From: Planctomycetia bacterium
Lineage (GTDB): Bacteria > Planctomycetota > Phycisphaerae > Phycisphaerales > SM1A02
Assembly: GCA_005798965.1 (NCBI GenBank)
Contig: SYIB01000034.1
Span: 1 to 5,833 of the forward strand
Direction: 5' to 3'
DNA length: 5,833 nucleotides
The number at the start of each line of letters is the position of its first letter. The stretch's first letter is position 1. The notes under the pieces are model-generated. The model did not search any database. It had not been told where the DNA came from and saw only the letters and a list, made by a program, of their open reading frames with translations. The translations under genes were made by a program, and so were the position numbers. Shown here in pieces: positions 1 through 5,379 of this stretch.

Positions 1-1
1 C

Positions 2-319
2 AACGTGGGCAACCGTGTGCGCACCAAGATCGTCAAGAACAAGATCGCTCCCCCCTTCCGCGAAGCCGAGTTCGACATCATGTTCGACGAAGGCATCTCG
101 TGGGTCGGCGACCTGCTCGACCTGGCCGTCAATGCCAACGTGGTCGAGAAGAGCGGCGCTTGGTTCAGCTTCAAGGATGTCCGCCTCGGTCAGGGCCGCG
201 AAGCATCCAAGCAGTTCCTGCGCGAGAACCGCGACCTCGTGATCGAGATCCGCAAGGGCGTCTTGGCGTTCCGCGCGGCCAATCCCAACGCGCCGCTCGT
301 GAAGAGCAAGAGCGAGTGA
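2..319 (+). CDS. recA: RecA recombinase, C-terminal part (5' end outside window)
   Basis: This is the last 105 codons of recA, ending at TGA 317-319; the start lies upstream of the window. RecA is the ATP-dependent DNA strand-exchange protein that also triggers LexA cleavage in the SOS response. The visible part matches the end of the ATPase core and the C-terminal domain: a Lys-rich strand (TKIVKNKIAPPF), the AEFDIMFDEGIS segment, the EKSGAWFSF segment, the LGQGREASKQFLREN segment and a final helix. The Walker motifs and DNA-binding loops would lie upstream and are not visible. The tail ends NPNAPLVKSKSE, which is short and net basic, unlike the acidic tail of E. coli RecA. A strong hairpin 20 nt after the stop probably ends the transcript. 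The family assignment is secure from motif order. Confidence 0.96.
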   Translation, partial: NVGNRVRTKIVKNKIAPPFREAEFDIMFDEGISWVGDLLDLAVNANVVEKSGAWFSFKDVRLGQGREASKQFLRENRDLVIEIRKGVLAFRAANPNAPLVKSKSE

Positions 320-338
320 GCCAACGAAGGATCCGTGT

Positions 339-371
339 GCAGCCCCGTCCGGCCGAACCGGGCGGGGCTGC
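339..371 (+). terminator. Hairpin after recA, probable terminator
   Basis: The arms 339-352 (GCAGCCCCGTCCGG) and 358-371 (CCGGGCGGGGCTGC) pair over 14 bp with one T-G wobble and a 5-nt loop, CCGAA. It sits 20 nt after the recA stop. The following bases (CCGCTTCATG) are not a T tract, so this is a non-canonical intrinsic terminator or an mRNA 3'-end stabiliser. The rest of the gap up to 427 shows nothing recognisable. Confidence 0.7.
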
Positions 372-427
372 CCGCTTCATGCCAACAACGGGTGCGCGCC
401 ATCAGGCAGCGCACACGGATAACAGCC

Positions 428-456
428 TTCCCTGCATGCTTTCGGATGGCTATACT
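428..456 (+). promoter_or_regulatory. Candidate promoter of the tRNA-Leu gene
   Basis: TATACT at 451-456 is a good sigma70-type -10 box, placed 13 nt before the first tRNA base, which leaves room for a short 5' leader removed by RNase P. The -35 candidate 17 nt upstream, TTCCCT at 428-433, is poor. The -10 call rests on position and sequence; the -35 is weak. Confidence 0.5.
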
Positions 457-469
457 TGCCGCCCCACTT

Positions 470-553
470 GCGGTTGTGGCGAAATTGGCAGACGCGCTAG
501 ATTCAGGTTCTAGTGGGGTAAAACCCGTGGAGGTTCAAGTCCTCTCAACCGCA
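470..553 (+). tRNA. tRNA-Leu, anticodon CAG
   Basis: The sequence folds as a class II tRNA. The acceptor stem GCGGTTG (470-476) pairs with CAACCGC (546-552), with discriminator A at 553. The anticodon stem CTAGA/TCTAG (497-501 and 509-513) encloses loop TTCAGGT, giving anticodon CAG at 504-506, which reads CUG. A long variable arm (TGGGGTAAAACCCG region) and T loop TTCAAGT with a 5-bp stem follow. The long variable arm and the A discriminator fit leucine. The next bases are TTC, so the 3' CCA is not encoded and must be added by the CCA-adding enzyme. CUG is expected to be a major leucine codon in such a GC-rich genome. Confidence 0.97.
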
Positions 554-556
554 TTC

Positions 557-582
557 CCGCCCTGGGCACTCGCCCGGGGCGG
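557..582. terminator. Hairpin between tRNA-Leu and tal, possibly bidirectional
   Basis: CCGCCCTGGGC (557-567) pairs with GCCCGGGGCGG (572-582) over 11 bp, with one T-G wobble and loop ACTC. It starts 3 nt after the tRNA and ends 15 nt from the transaldolase stop on the opposite strand, so it is placed to end both transcripts. Neither side has a proper T tract (CTTCGCTTGT on the + side), so efficiency is uncertain. Confidence 0.6.
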
Positions 583-597
583 CTTCGCTTGTGGTGT

Positions 598-1662
598 TCA
601 TCCACCCTTGGACTGGATGCTCTTGAGCAGAGCGTGCCAACTTGCGATGAAGGCATCGCGGCCCTCGGTCTGCAACTGGCGGGCCAGCGTGGCCAGGTCG
701 ACACCTTGCGCCATCGCACCCTTGAGCACCTCGGCCGTGGCTGGATCGCCGGGCATGAAGCACGCCTTGAGCGTGCCCGCGTTGGCCAAGCCGTGCAGGG
801 CATCCTCTGGCATCGTGTTGACCGTACCGGGGCTGCAGAGGGCCTCGACGTAGAACGACTTGGGCAACGCCGGGTCCTTCGTGCCCGTGCTCGCGTAGAG
901 CAGGCGCTGAGGCCGCGCACCCTTGGCACGCAGCGCTTCAAACCGATCCCCCGAGAAAAGATCGAGGAACCGGTCGTAGCACGCACGCCCCACCGCGATG
1001 CCGACCCGGTTGCGCAGGCCTTCGGGCAGGTTCGCCGTGGCCTTGTCCCACCGGCTGATGAAGACGCTCGCCACGCTGCAGGTGTCAGGAGCCAGCCCCG
1101 CAGCCACACGCTGCTCGAGGCCCCTGATGTAAGCCAGCACCGTGGCCTCGTACTGCGCCACATCGAAAAGCAGCGTGACATTGACGGGAACGCCGCGGGC
1201 GATGAGTTCCGTGACCGCCGGCAGCCCTTCGGGCGTGCCCGGCACCTTGATGTAGAGATTCGGCCGACCGGCCCGCGCGTGCAGCGCCACTGCCGCCTCG
1301 ACCGTGCTCTGCGTGTCGTTGGCCAGGAGCGGACTCACTTCCAGGCTCACCCATCCGTCCACGCCCCCGGTGCGGCGATGGATCGGCAGGAAGAGATCGC
1401 ATGCTCGGCAGAGATCCTCGACCGCCAGTTCGAAGAAGGTTGCATCCGCATCGAGCCCACGCGCTGCGCACGCCTTGACCTGGGTGTCGTACTCGGAGCC
1501 CGACCCGATCGCCTTCTCGAAAATCGTCGGGTTGCTCGTCAGGCCAGTGATGCCGAGCGCATCGATCGTGCGCCCGAGCGACCCGTCATCGAGCATGCGG
1601 CGGGTAATGTTGTCCTGCCAAGGGCTTTGGCCCAGCAGGTTCAGCAAGGCAGTCTGCTTCAT
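598..1662 (-). CDS. tal: Transaldolase (mycobacterial/Tal type)
   Basis: This encodes 354 residues. Transaldolase moves a dihydroxyacetone unit from sedoheptulose 7-phosphate to glyceraldehyde 3-phosphate, giving erythrose 4-phosphate and fructose 6-phosphate, in the cytosolic non-oxidative pentose phosphate pathway. Diagnostic motifs in order are GITGLTSNPTIFEKAI (37-52), VSLEVSP (105-111), NLYIKVPGT (135-143) with Schiff-base Lys139, NVTLLFD (161-167), FISRWD (201-206) and LLYASTGTKDP (254-264). The length and the TSNPTIFEKAI signature fit the longer Tal class typified by mycobacteria rather than the short TalC/Fsa type. The start at ATG 1662 was chosen because the protein then begins MKQTALLNLLGQSPW, like homologues. 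The frame stays open upstream to 2130, but that stretch is antisense to pgi and has no Tal similarity. No clear Shine-Dalgarno precedes it; a TACAGT box lies 7 nt upstream. It is divergent from pgi. Confidence 0.96.
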   Translation of the reverse strand: MKQTALLNLLGQSPWQDNITRRMLDDGSLGRTIDALGITGLTSNPTIFEKAIGSGSEYDTQVKACAARGLDADATFFELAVEDLCRACDLFLPIHRRTGGVDGWVSLEVSPLLANDTQSTVEAAVALHARAGRPNLYIKVPGTPEGLPAVTELIARGVPVNVTLLFDVAQYEATVLAYIRGLEQRVAAGLAPDTCSVASVFISRWDKATANLPEGLRNRVGIAVGRACYDRFLDLFSGDRFEALRAKGARPQRLLYASTGTKDPALPKSFYVEALCSPGTVNTMPEDALHGLANAGTLKACFMPGDPATAEVLKGAMAQGVDLATLARQLQTEGRDAFIASWHALLKSIQSKGG

Positions 1663-1669
1663 GGGATCC

Positions 1670-1675
1670 ACTGTA
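1670..1675 (-). promoter_or_regulatory. Candidate -10 box for tal
   Basis: Read on the - strand this is TACAGT (a TANNNT-type -10), followed by GGATCCC and then the tal ATG. Transcription starting 6-8 nt downstream would begin at or next to the start codon, giving a leaderless or nearly leaderless mRNA. No convincing -35 is seen. It is half of an inverted repeat shared with the pgi side. Confidence 0.45.
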
Positions 1676-1701
1676 CCCCGCGGCCCTGCCCACGGCCGGG
1701 A

Positions 1702-1707
1702 TACAGT
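1702..1707 (+). promoter_or_regulatory. Candidate -10 box for pgi
   Basis: This is TACAGT, followed by CAGGTG and then the ATG at 1714, the same arrangement as on the tal side. It predicts a transcript start at about 1713-1715. No convincing -35 is seen, and the -35 region would overlap the opposing promoter. If pgi instead starts at ATG 1744, the leader would be about 30 nt, still without a visible ribosome-binding site. Confidence 0.45.
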
Positions 1708-1713
1708 CAGGTG

Positions 1714-3369
1714 ATGCCGCACGCGTCCATCGATGCCTGTTCCATGCCGCTCCGCAGCCGGCTGGCCGACTGTGGCTCGTGGAAGGCCCTCGTCGCGCAC
1801 CGTAGCGCGATCGAGCCTCTCGACTTGCGCAGCGCCTTCGCCGCCGAACCCGGCCGCGCCGCCCGCTGCACCACGATCGGTGCCGGATGGACGCTCGACT
1901 GGTCCAAGCAACTCATGCAGCGAGGCACCATGCCTTTGCTCCTCGATCTCGCCCGCGAACGCGAGGTGCCGGAGCGCTTTGCCGCCATGCTCAGCGGCGC
2001 GCGACTGAACTGGACCGAAGAGCGATCGGTGCTCCACACTGCGCTGCGCGCACCGCCAACGGCGGCGATCGAGGTCGACGGGAGCAACGTGGTGCCGGCG
2101 GTGCACGACACGCTGGGGCGCATGGCGCACTTCAGCACCGCTCTGCGCAACGGCGCCTGGCTCGGCTCAACGGGCAAGCGCATCCGCCACGTCATCAACA
2201 TCGGCATCGGCGGCAGCGACCTCGGCCCGGCCATGGCCTACCAGGCGTTGCAGCCATGGCGCACGCGCGAACTCGACTGCCGCTTCGTCAGTAACGTCGA
2301 TGGCAACGACCTCTCGATCGCCATCGAAGGTCTCGATCCCGAGCAAACGCTCTTCATCATCTGCAGCAAGACCTTCACCACCCAGGAAACGATGGAGAAT
2401 GCCGGCAGCGCCCGAGCCTGGCTGGTGTCGCGGCTTGGTGAGGACGCAGTCGGTCGCCATTTCGTCGCTGTCAGCACCAACGAAGCCAAGGTGCGCGCCT
2501 TCGGCATCGATCCGGGCCACATGTTCGGATTCTGGGATTGGGTGGGCGGTCGCTACAGCATGGACAGTGCGATCGGCCTCAGCACGATGGTGGCCGTCGG
2601 ACCGGAGCGCTTCAGCGAGCTGCTCGCCGGGTTCCACGCCATGGACGAGCATGCCCGCACGGCACCCCTGGGATCGAACCTGCCCGTGCTCCTGGGCATG
2701 ATCGGCGTATGGAACGCCAGCGTGCTCGGCCTGCCGACCCTGGCCGTGCTGCCCTACGAACAGCTGCTCGCACGCTTTCCAGCCTATCTTCAACAACTGC
2801 TGATGGAATCGAACGGCAAGCGCGTGGACGATCACGGCCAGCCCGTGTCCTGGCAGACCTGCCCGGTGGTCTTCGGCGAGGCCGGTACCAACGGACAGCA
2901 TGCCTTCTACCAGATGCTGCACCAGGGCACGACGATCGTGCCCATCGACTTCATCTGCTTCCGCACAGCAGCCCACCCGATGGGCCGTCACCGGCTGCTG
3001 CTCAACGCGAATGCGATCGCGCAGGCCCAAGCGTTCGCGTTCGGCCGGACCGCCGCCGAGGTCCGTGCCGAGGGCACGCCCGAGCCCCTCGTGGCGCACC
3101 GGACCTTCCCGGGCAACCGACCGAGTTCGTTCCTTTGGGCCGAAGCGCTCACGCCCGCAACGCTCGGTTCGCTGATCGCGCTGTACGAGCACGCGACCTT
3201 CGTCGAGGGCGTCGTGTGGGGCATCAACTCCTTCGATCAGTGGGGTGTCGAACTGGGCAAGTCGCTCGCCGTCGACGTCATCAAGGGCCTGAGCGCCCCC
3301 GATGCACCGAGCACCCACGACTCGAGCACCGATGCGCTCATCCGTGCGCTCCACGCCAAGGCGACCTGA
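1714..3369 (+). CDS. pgi: Glucose-6-phosphate isomerase
   Basis: This encodes 551 residues, close to the 549 of E. coli Pgi. The enzyme interconverts glucose 6-phosphate and fructose 6-phosphate in the cytosol. Visible are the sugar-isomerase phosphate-binding segments NIGIGGSDLGP (162-172) and SKTFTTQET (218-226), and the family signature DWVGGRYSMDSAIG (275-288) containing Arg280. Next come FGEAGTNGQHAF (387-398) with catalytic base Glu389, the likely ring-opening His421, and the second signature GINSFDQWGVELGK (503-516) ending in catalytic Lys516. All key residues are present. The start is uncertain: ATG 1714 (or GTG 1711) lies just after a -10-like box, while ATG 1744 aligns better with the E. 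coli N-terminus; neither has a good Shine-Dalgarno. The frame is open upstream to 589, but that part is antisense to tal. The gene is divergent from tal and 3 nt ahead of a cysteine desulfurase gene. Confidence 0.97.
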   Translation: MPHASIDACSMPLRSRLADCGSWKALVAHRSAIEPLDLRSAFAAEPGRAARCTTIGAGWTLDWSKQLMQRGTMPLLLDLAREREVPERFAAMLSGARLNWTEERSVLHTALRAPPTAAIEVDGSNVVPAVHDTLGRMAHFSTALRNGAWLGSTGKRIRHVINIGIGGSDLGPAMAYQALQPWRTRELDCRFVSNVDGNDLSIAIEGLDPEQTLFIICSKTFTTQETMENAGSARAWLVSRLGEDAVGRHFVAVSTNEAKVRAFGIDPGHMFGFWDWVGGRYSMDSAIGLSTMVAVGPERFSELLAGFHAMDEHARTAPLGSNLPVLLGMIGVWNASVLGLPTLAVLPYEQLLARFPAYLQQLLMESNGKRVDDHGQPVSWQTCPVVFGEAGTNGQHAFYQMLHQGTTIVPIDFICFRTAAHPMGRHRLLLNANAIAQAQAFAFGRTAAEVRAEGTPEPLVAHRTFPGNRPSSFLWAEALTPATLGSLIALYEHATFVEGVVWGINSFDQWGVELGKSLAVDVIKGLSAPDAPSTHDSSTDALIRALHAKAT

Positions 3370-3372
3370 CCC

Positions 3373-4539
3373 ATGCAGGCCTACCTCGACTGCAACGCGA
3401 CCACGCAGCCCCTCCCCGAGGTGATCGAGGCCATGTCGACATGCCTGCGCGATCGCTGGGCCAACCCCAGCAGCGTGCACCGCGCTGGCGTCGACGCCCG
3501 CCATGCCCTGGAGCTCGCGCGTGAGCAGGTAGCGCAGCTGATCGGCTGTGCACCGCGAGTGTTGACCTTCACCAGTGGCGGTACTGAAGCTGCCCAACGG
3601 GTGATCCTCGGCGCCATCGCTGCGCGACCCGAGCGGCCCGACATCGCGACCAGTGCCCTCGAACACAGCGCCGTGCGCGAACTCGCGCAGTCGCTCGAGA
3701 GTCGCGGCACCACGGTCCACTGGCTGCGTCACCGGCCCGACGGCGTCATCGACCTGCAAGCGCTCGATGCACTGCTGGCCGACCATGGCTCGTCGATCAG
3801 CGTGCTCAGCCTGATGTGGGCCAACAACGAGACGGGCGTGATCCAGCCGATCATCGAGGTCGCAGCCAGGTGCCGCGCCGCCGGTGTCGTCCTGCACACC
3901 GATGCCGTGCAGTGGGTCGGTCGCGAGCCGACCGAGTGGTCGACCCTCGGCATCGATGCCCTGACCGTGAGCGCACACAAGCTCCACGGCCCCAAGGGCG
4001 TGGGGGCGATCGCCATGCGTGCGGGTGCTGCCATCGAATCGATCTTGCCGGGTGGACCGCAGGAAATCGGCCGACGGGCCGGCACCGAGAATGTGGCTGG
4101 CATCGTCGGCTTTGGCGTGGCCGCCGCCGCCGCGTCGGCCTGGCTCGCACGCGACGCTGGCTCCGCCACCTGCCGAACGCTGATCACCACCCTCGAGCGT
4201 GCGATCCTGGCAGCCGTTCCCCATGCGATCGTGAATGCAGCTGCATCCCCTCGGCTGTGGAACACCGCAAGCATTGCCTTCCCCGGGCTCGAGGCCGAAG
4301 CGATCCTGCTGCTCCTCTCCGAGCGCGGCGTGGCAGCCAGCGCCGGCGCCGCATGCTCAAGCGGCTCGCTCGAGCCCTCGCCGGTCCTGCGGGCGATGGG
4401 CCTGCCCGATCCAGTCGCCCACGGCACGATCCGGCTGAGCGTCAGCCGCCTGACGACCACCGACGAGATCGAGTACGCCCTGGCGACGATCCCCGGTTGC
4501 ATCGCGCGGCTCAGGCGCAGCGGATCGGCTCCGGCCTGA
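3373..4539 (+). CDS. nifS: Cysteine desulfurase, NifS/IscS type (class I)
   Basis: This encodes 388 residues. The PLP enzyme removes sulfur from cysteine as a persulfide for Fe-S cluster assembly, tRNA thiolation or cofactors, releasing alanine. It begins with YLDCNATTQP (4-13). Other motifs are the SGGTEA cofactor loop (68-73), EHSAV with His98, MWANNETG (148-155) and HTDAVQ with Asp177 and Gln180. SAHKLHGPKG (200-209) carries PLP-binding Lys203, and RRAGTEN is at 234-240. AACSSGSLEPS (326-336) holds the catalytic Cys328 in a flexible class I loop. The AHGTIRLSVSR end resembles NifS more than IscS, but no nitrogen-fixation or isc/suf partner is in the window, so the symbol indicates family only. 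The usual TESDN/TEANN following the glycines is TEAAQ here. It starts 3 nt after the pgi stop, with AAGG 11 nt upstream, implying co-transcription. Confidence 0.93.
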   Translation: MQAYLDCNATTQPLPEVIEAMSTCLRDRWANPSSVHRAGVDARHALELAREQVAQLIGCAPRVLTFTSGGTEAAQRVILGAIAARPERPDIATSALEHSAVRELAQSLESRGTTVHWLRHRPDGVIDLQALDALLADHGSSISVLSLMWANNETGVIQPIIEVAARCRAAGVVLHTDAVQWVGREPTEWSTLGIDALTVSAHKLHGPKGVGAIAMRAGAAIESILPGGPQEIGRRAGTENVAGIVGFGVAAAAASAWLARDAGSATCRTLITTLERAILAAVPHAIVNAAASPRLWNTASIAFPGLEAEAILLLLSERGVAASAGAACSSGSLEPSPVLRAMGLPDPVAHGTIRLSVSRLTTTDEIEYALATIPGCIARLRRSGSAPA

Positions 4540-4562
4540 TCGCAGCGCACCGAGAGGATTCG

Positions 4563-5369
4563 CTAGAGGTTCGTGCGGATCGCCCACAGATCGGGGAAAA
4601 GTGGATTGAAGAGCGTGGTCCGCAGGTACGCAGCGCCGGGGCTGCCGCCAGTCCCCTGTTTGAAACCGATCGTGCGCTCAACCATCTTCACATGGCGATA
4701 CCGCCACTCCTGGATTCCCTCATCCAGGTCGACGAGCAGCTCGCACACGACGCGTTCGGCCGGGTGCCCGCGGTAGAGCCCAAGAAGCGTCTCCTGGAAT
4801 GACGGCCACTCCCGCATGGGCTGCGTCACGTCGCGCGACAGGAGTTCGGCCGGAACGGAGTGCCCTCGCACCGCGATGAACCGCGCGAAGGCGTCGTAGA
4901 GCGTCGGCGCGGCGAACCGCCGCTCGAGCGTCGCCCGCTCCGCCGAGCCCTCAGGCTGTGACGCCATCATCCGGGGGTTCTTGTTGCCCAGCAGGAACTC
5001 GAACTCGCGGAACTGGGCGCTCTGGAACCCGCTGGAACTCGAGAGGAAGCTCCGGAACGAATGGAAGTCGACCGGCGTCATCGTCTCCAGCACATCGATC
5101 TGGTGGACCATCGTCTTCAGGATGGTGAGCATCCGCTTCAGGGTGGTCGAGGCAAGGCCCCCATCCCCTGCCACGAGGCGTTCCACCAGACGATCACCCT
5201 CGTGGAGCTGCTGCCGGAACCAGAGCTCATACACCTGGTGAATGACGATGAAGAGCATCTCGTCATGCTCGGGGCGGCCAGTGTCCGGATCGATCGAGCG
5301 CGGCTGCTGCAGGGCGAGGAGCTCGGGAACCTTCAGGTAGCCCGCGTAGGTCAGCGAGGACGGATCCAT
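4563..5369 (-). CDS. kynA: Tryptophan 2,3-dioxygenase
   Basis: This encodes 268 residues. The haem enzyme opens the indole ring of L-tryptophan with O2 to give N-formylkynurenine, the first step of the kynurenine route (tryptophan catabolism or NAD/anthranilate supply). Motifs are LTYAGYLKVPELLALQ (6-21), FIVIHQVYELWFRQQLHE (40-57) with the substrate-contacting His44, and DFHSFRSFLSSSSGFQS (101-117) with Arg106, expected to bind the substrate carboxylate. FREFEFLLGNKN (120-131) follows, then YRHVKMVERTIG (224-235) with the presumed proximal haem ligand His226, and GTGGSPGAAYLR (239-250). The length is a little short of the 298-residue Xanthomonas enzyme, mainly at the N-terminus; the core is complete. 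ATG 5369 gives MDPSSLTYAGYLK, the usual beginning of the conserved region. It lies 10 nt after the upstream sugar-nucleotide gene, and no other kynurenine-pathway gene is visible. Confidence 0.96.
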   Translation of the reverse strand: MDPSSLTYAGYLKVPELLALQQPRSIDPDTGRPEHDEMLFIVIHQVYELWFRQQLHEGDRLVERLVAGDGGLASTTLKRMLTILKTMVHQIDVLETMTPVDFHSFRSFLSSSSGFQSAQFREFEFLLGNKNPRMMASQPEGSAERATLERRFAAPTLYDAFARFIAVRGHSVPAELLSRDVTQPMREWPSFQETLLGLYRGHPAERVVCELLVDLDEGIQEWRYRHVKMVERTIGFKQGTGGSPGAAYLRTTLFNPLFPDLWAIRTNL

Positions 5370-5379
5370 GAGTGGTCGC

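Noticed and set aside
335..853. 172-residue + strand frame over the recA terminator, tRNA-Leu and the tal end
   Set aside because: It reads through a certain tRNA gene and a hairpin and is antisense to tal, so it is not a credible gene.
1676..1701. Possible riboswitch or small RNA in the tal/pgi gap
   Set aside because: The gap is only 51 bp and each candidate transcript would start at or near the ATG, leaving no leader long enough for an aptamer.
598..2130. Extended 510-residue version of transaldolase on the - strand
   Set aside because: The 156 extra N-terminal residues are antisense to pgi and show no family motif; homologues begin at the MKQTALLNLL position (ATG 1662).
2538..3524. 328-residue + strand frame inside pgi and the start of the desulfurase gene
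   Set aside because: It is an out-of-frame translation, extremely rich in Arg and Pro, and overlaps real coding sequence.
2167..4224. 685-residue open frame on the - strand across pgi and the desulfurase gene
   Set aside because: It is antisense to two well-recognised genes, low in complexity and rich in Arg, Gly and His, with no domain motif; this is typical of shadow frames in GC-rich DNA.
3729..4550. 273-residue - strand frame opposite the desulfurase gene
   Set aside because: The sense strand encodes a complete desulfurase; this frame has no recognisable motif.
4520..4562. Possible terminator hairpin between the desulfurase and kynA genes
   Set aside because: Only short stems such as CGGA/TCCG were found, with no stable arm or T tract.
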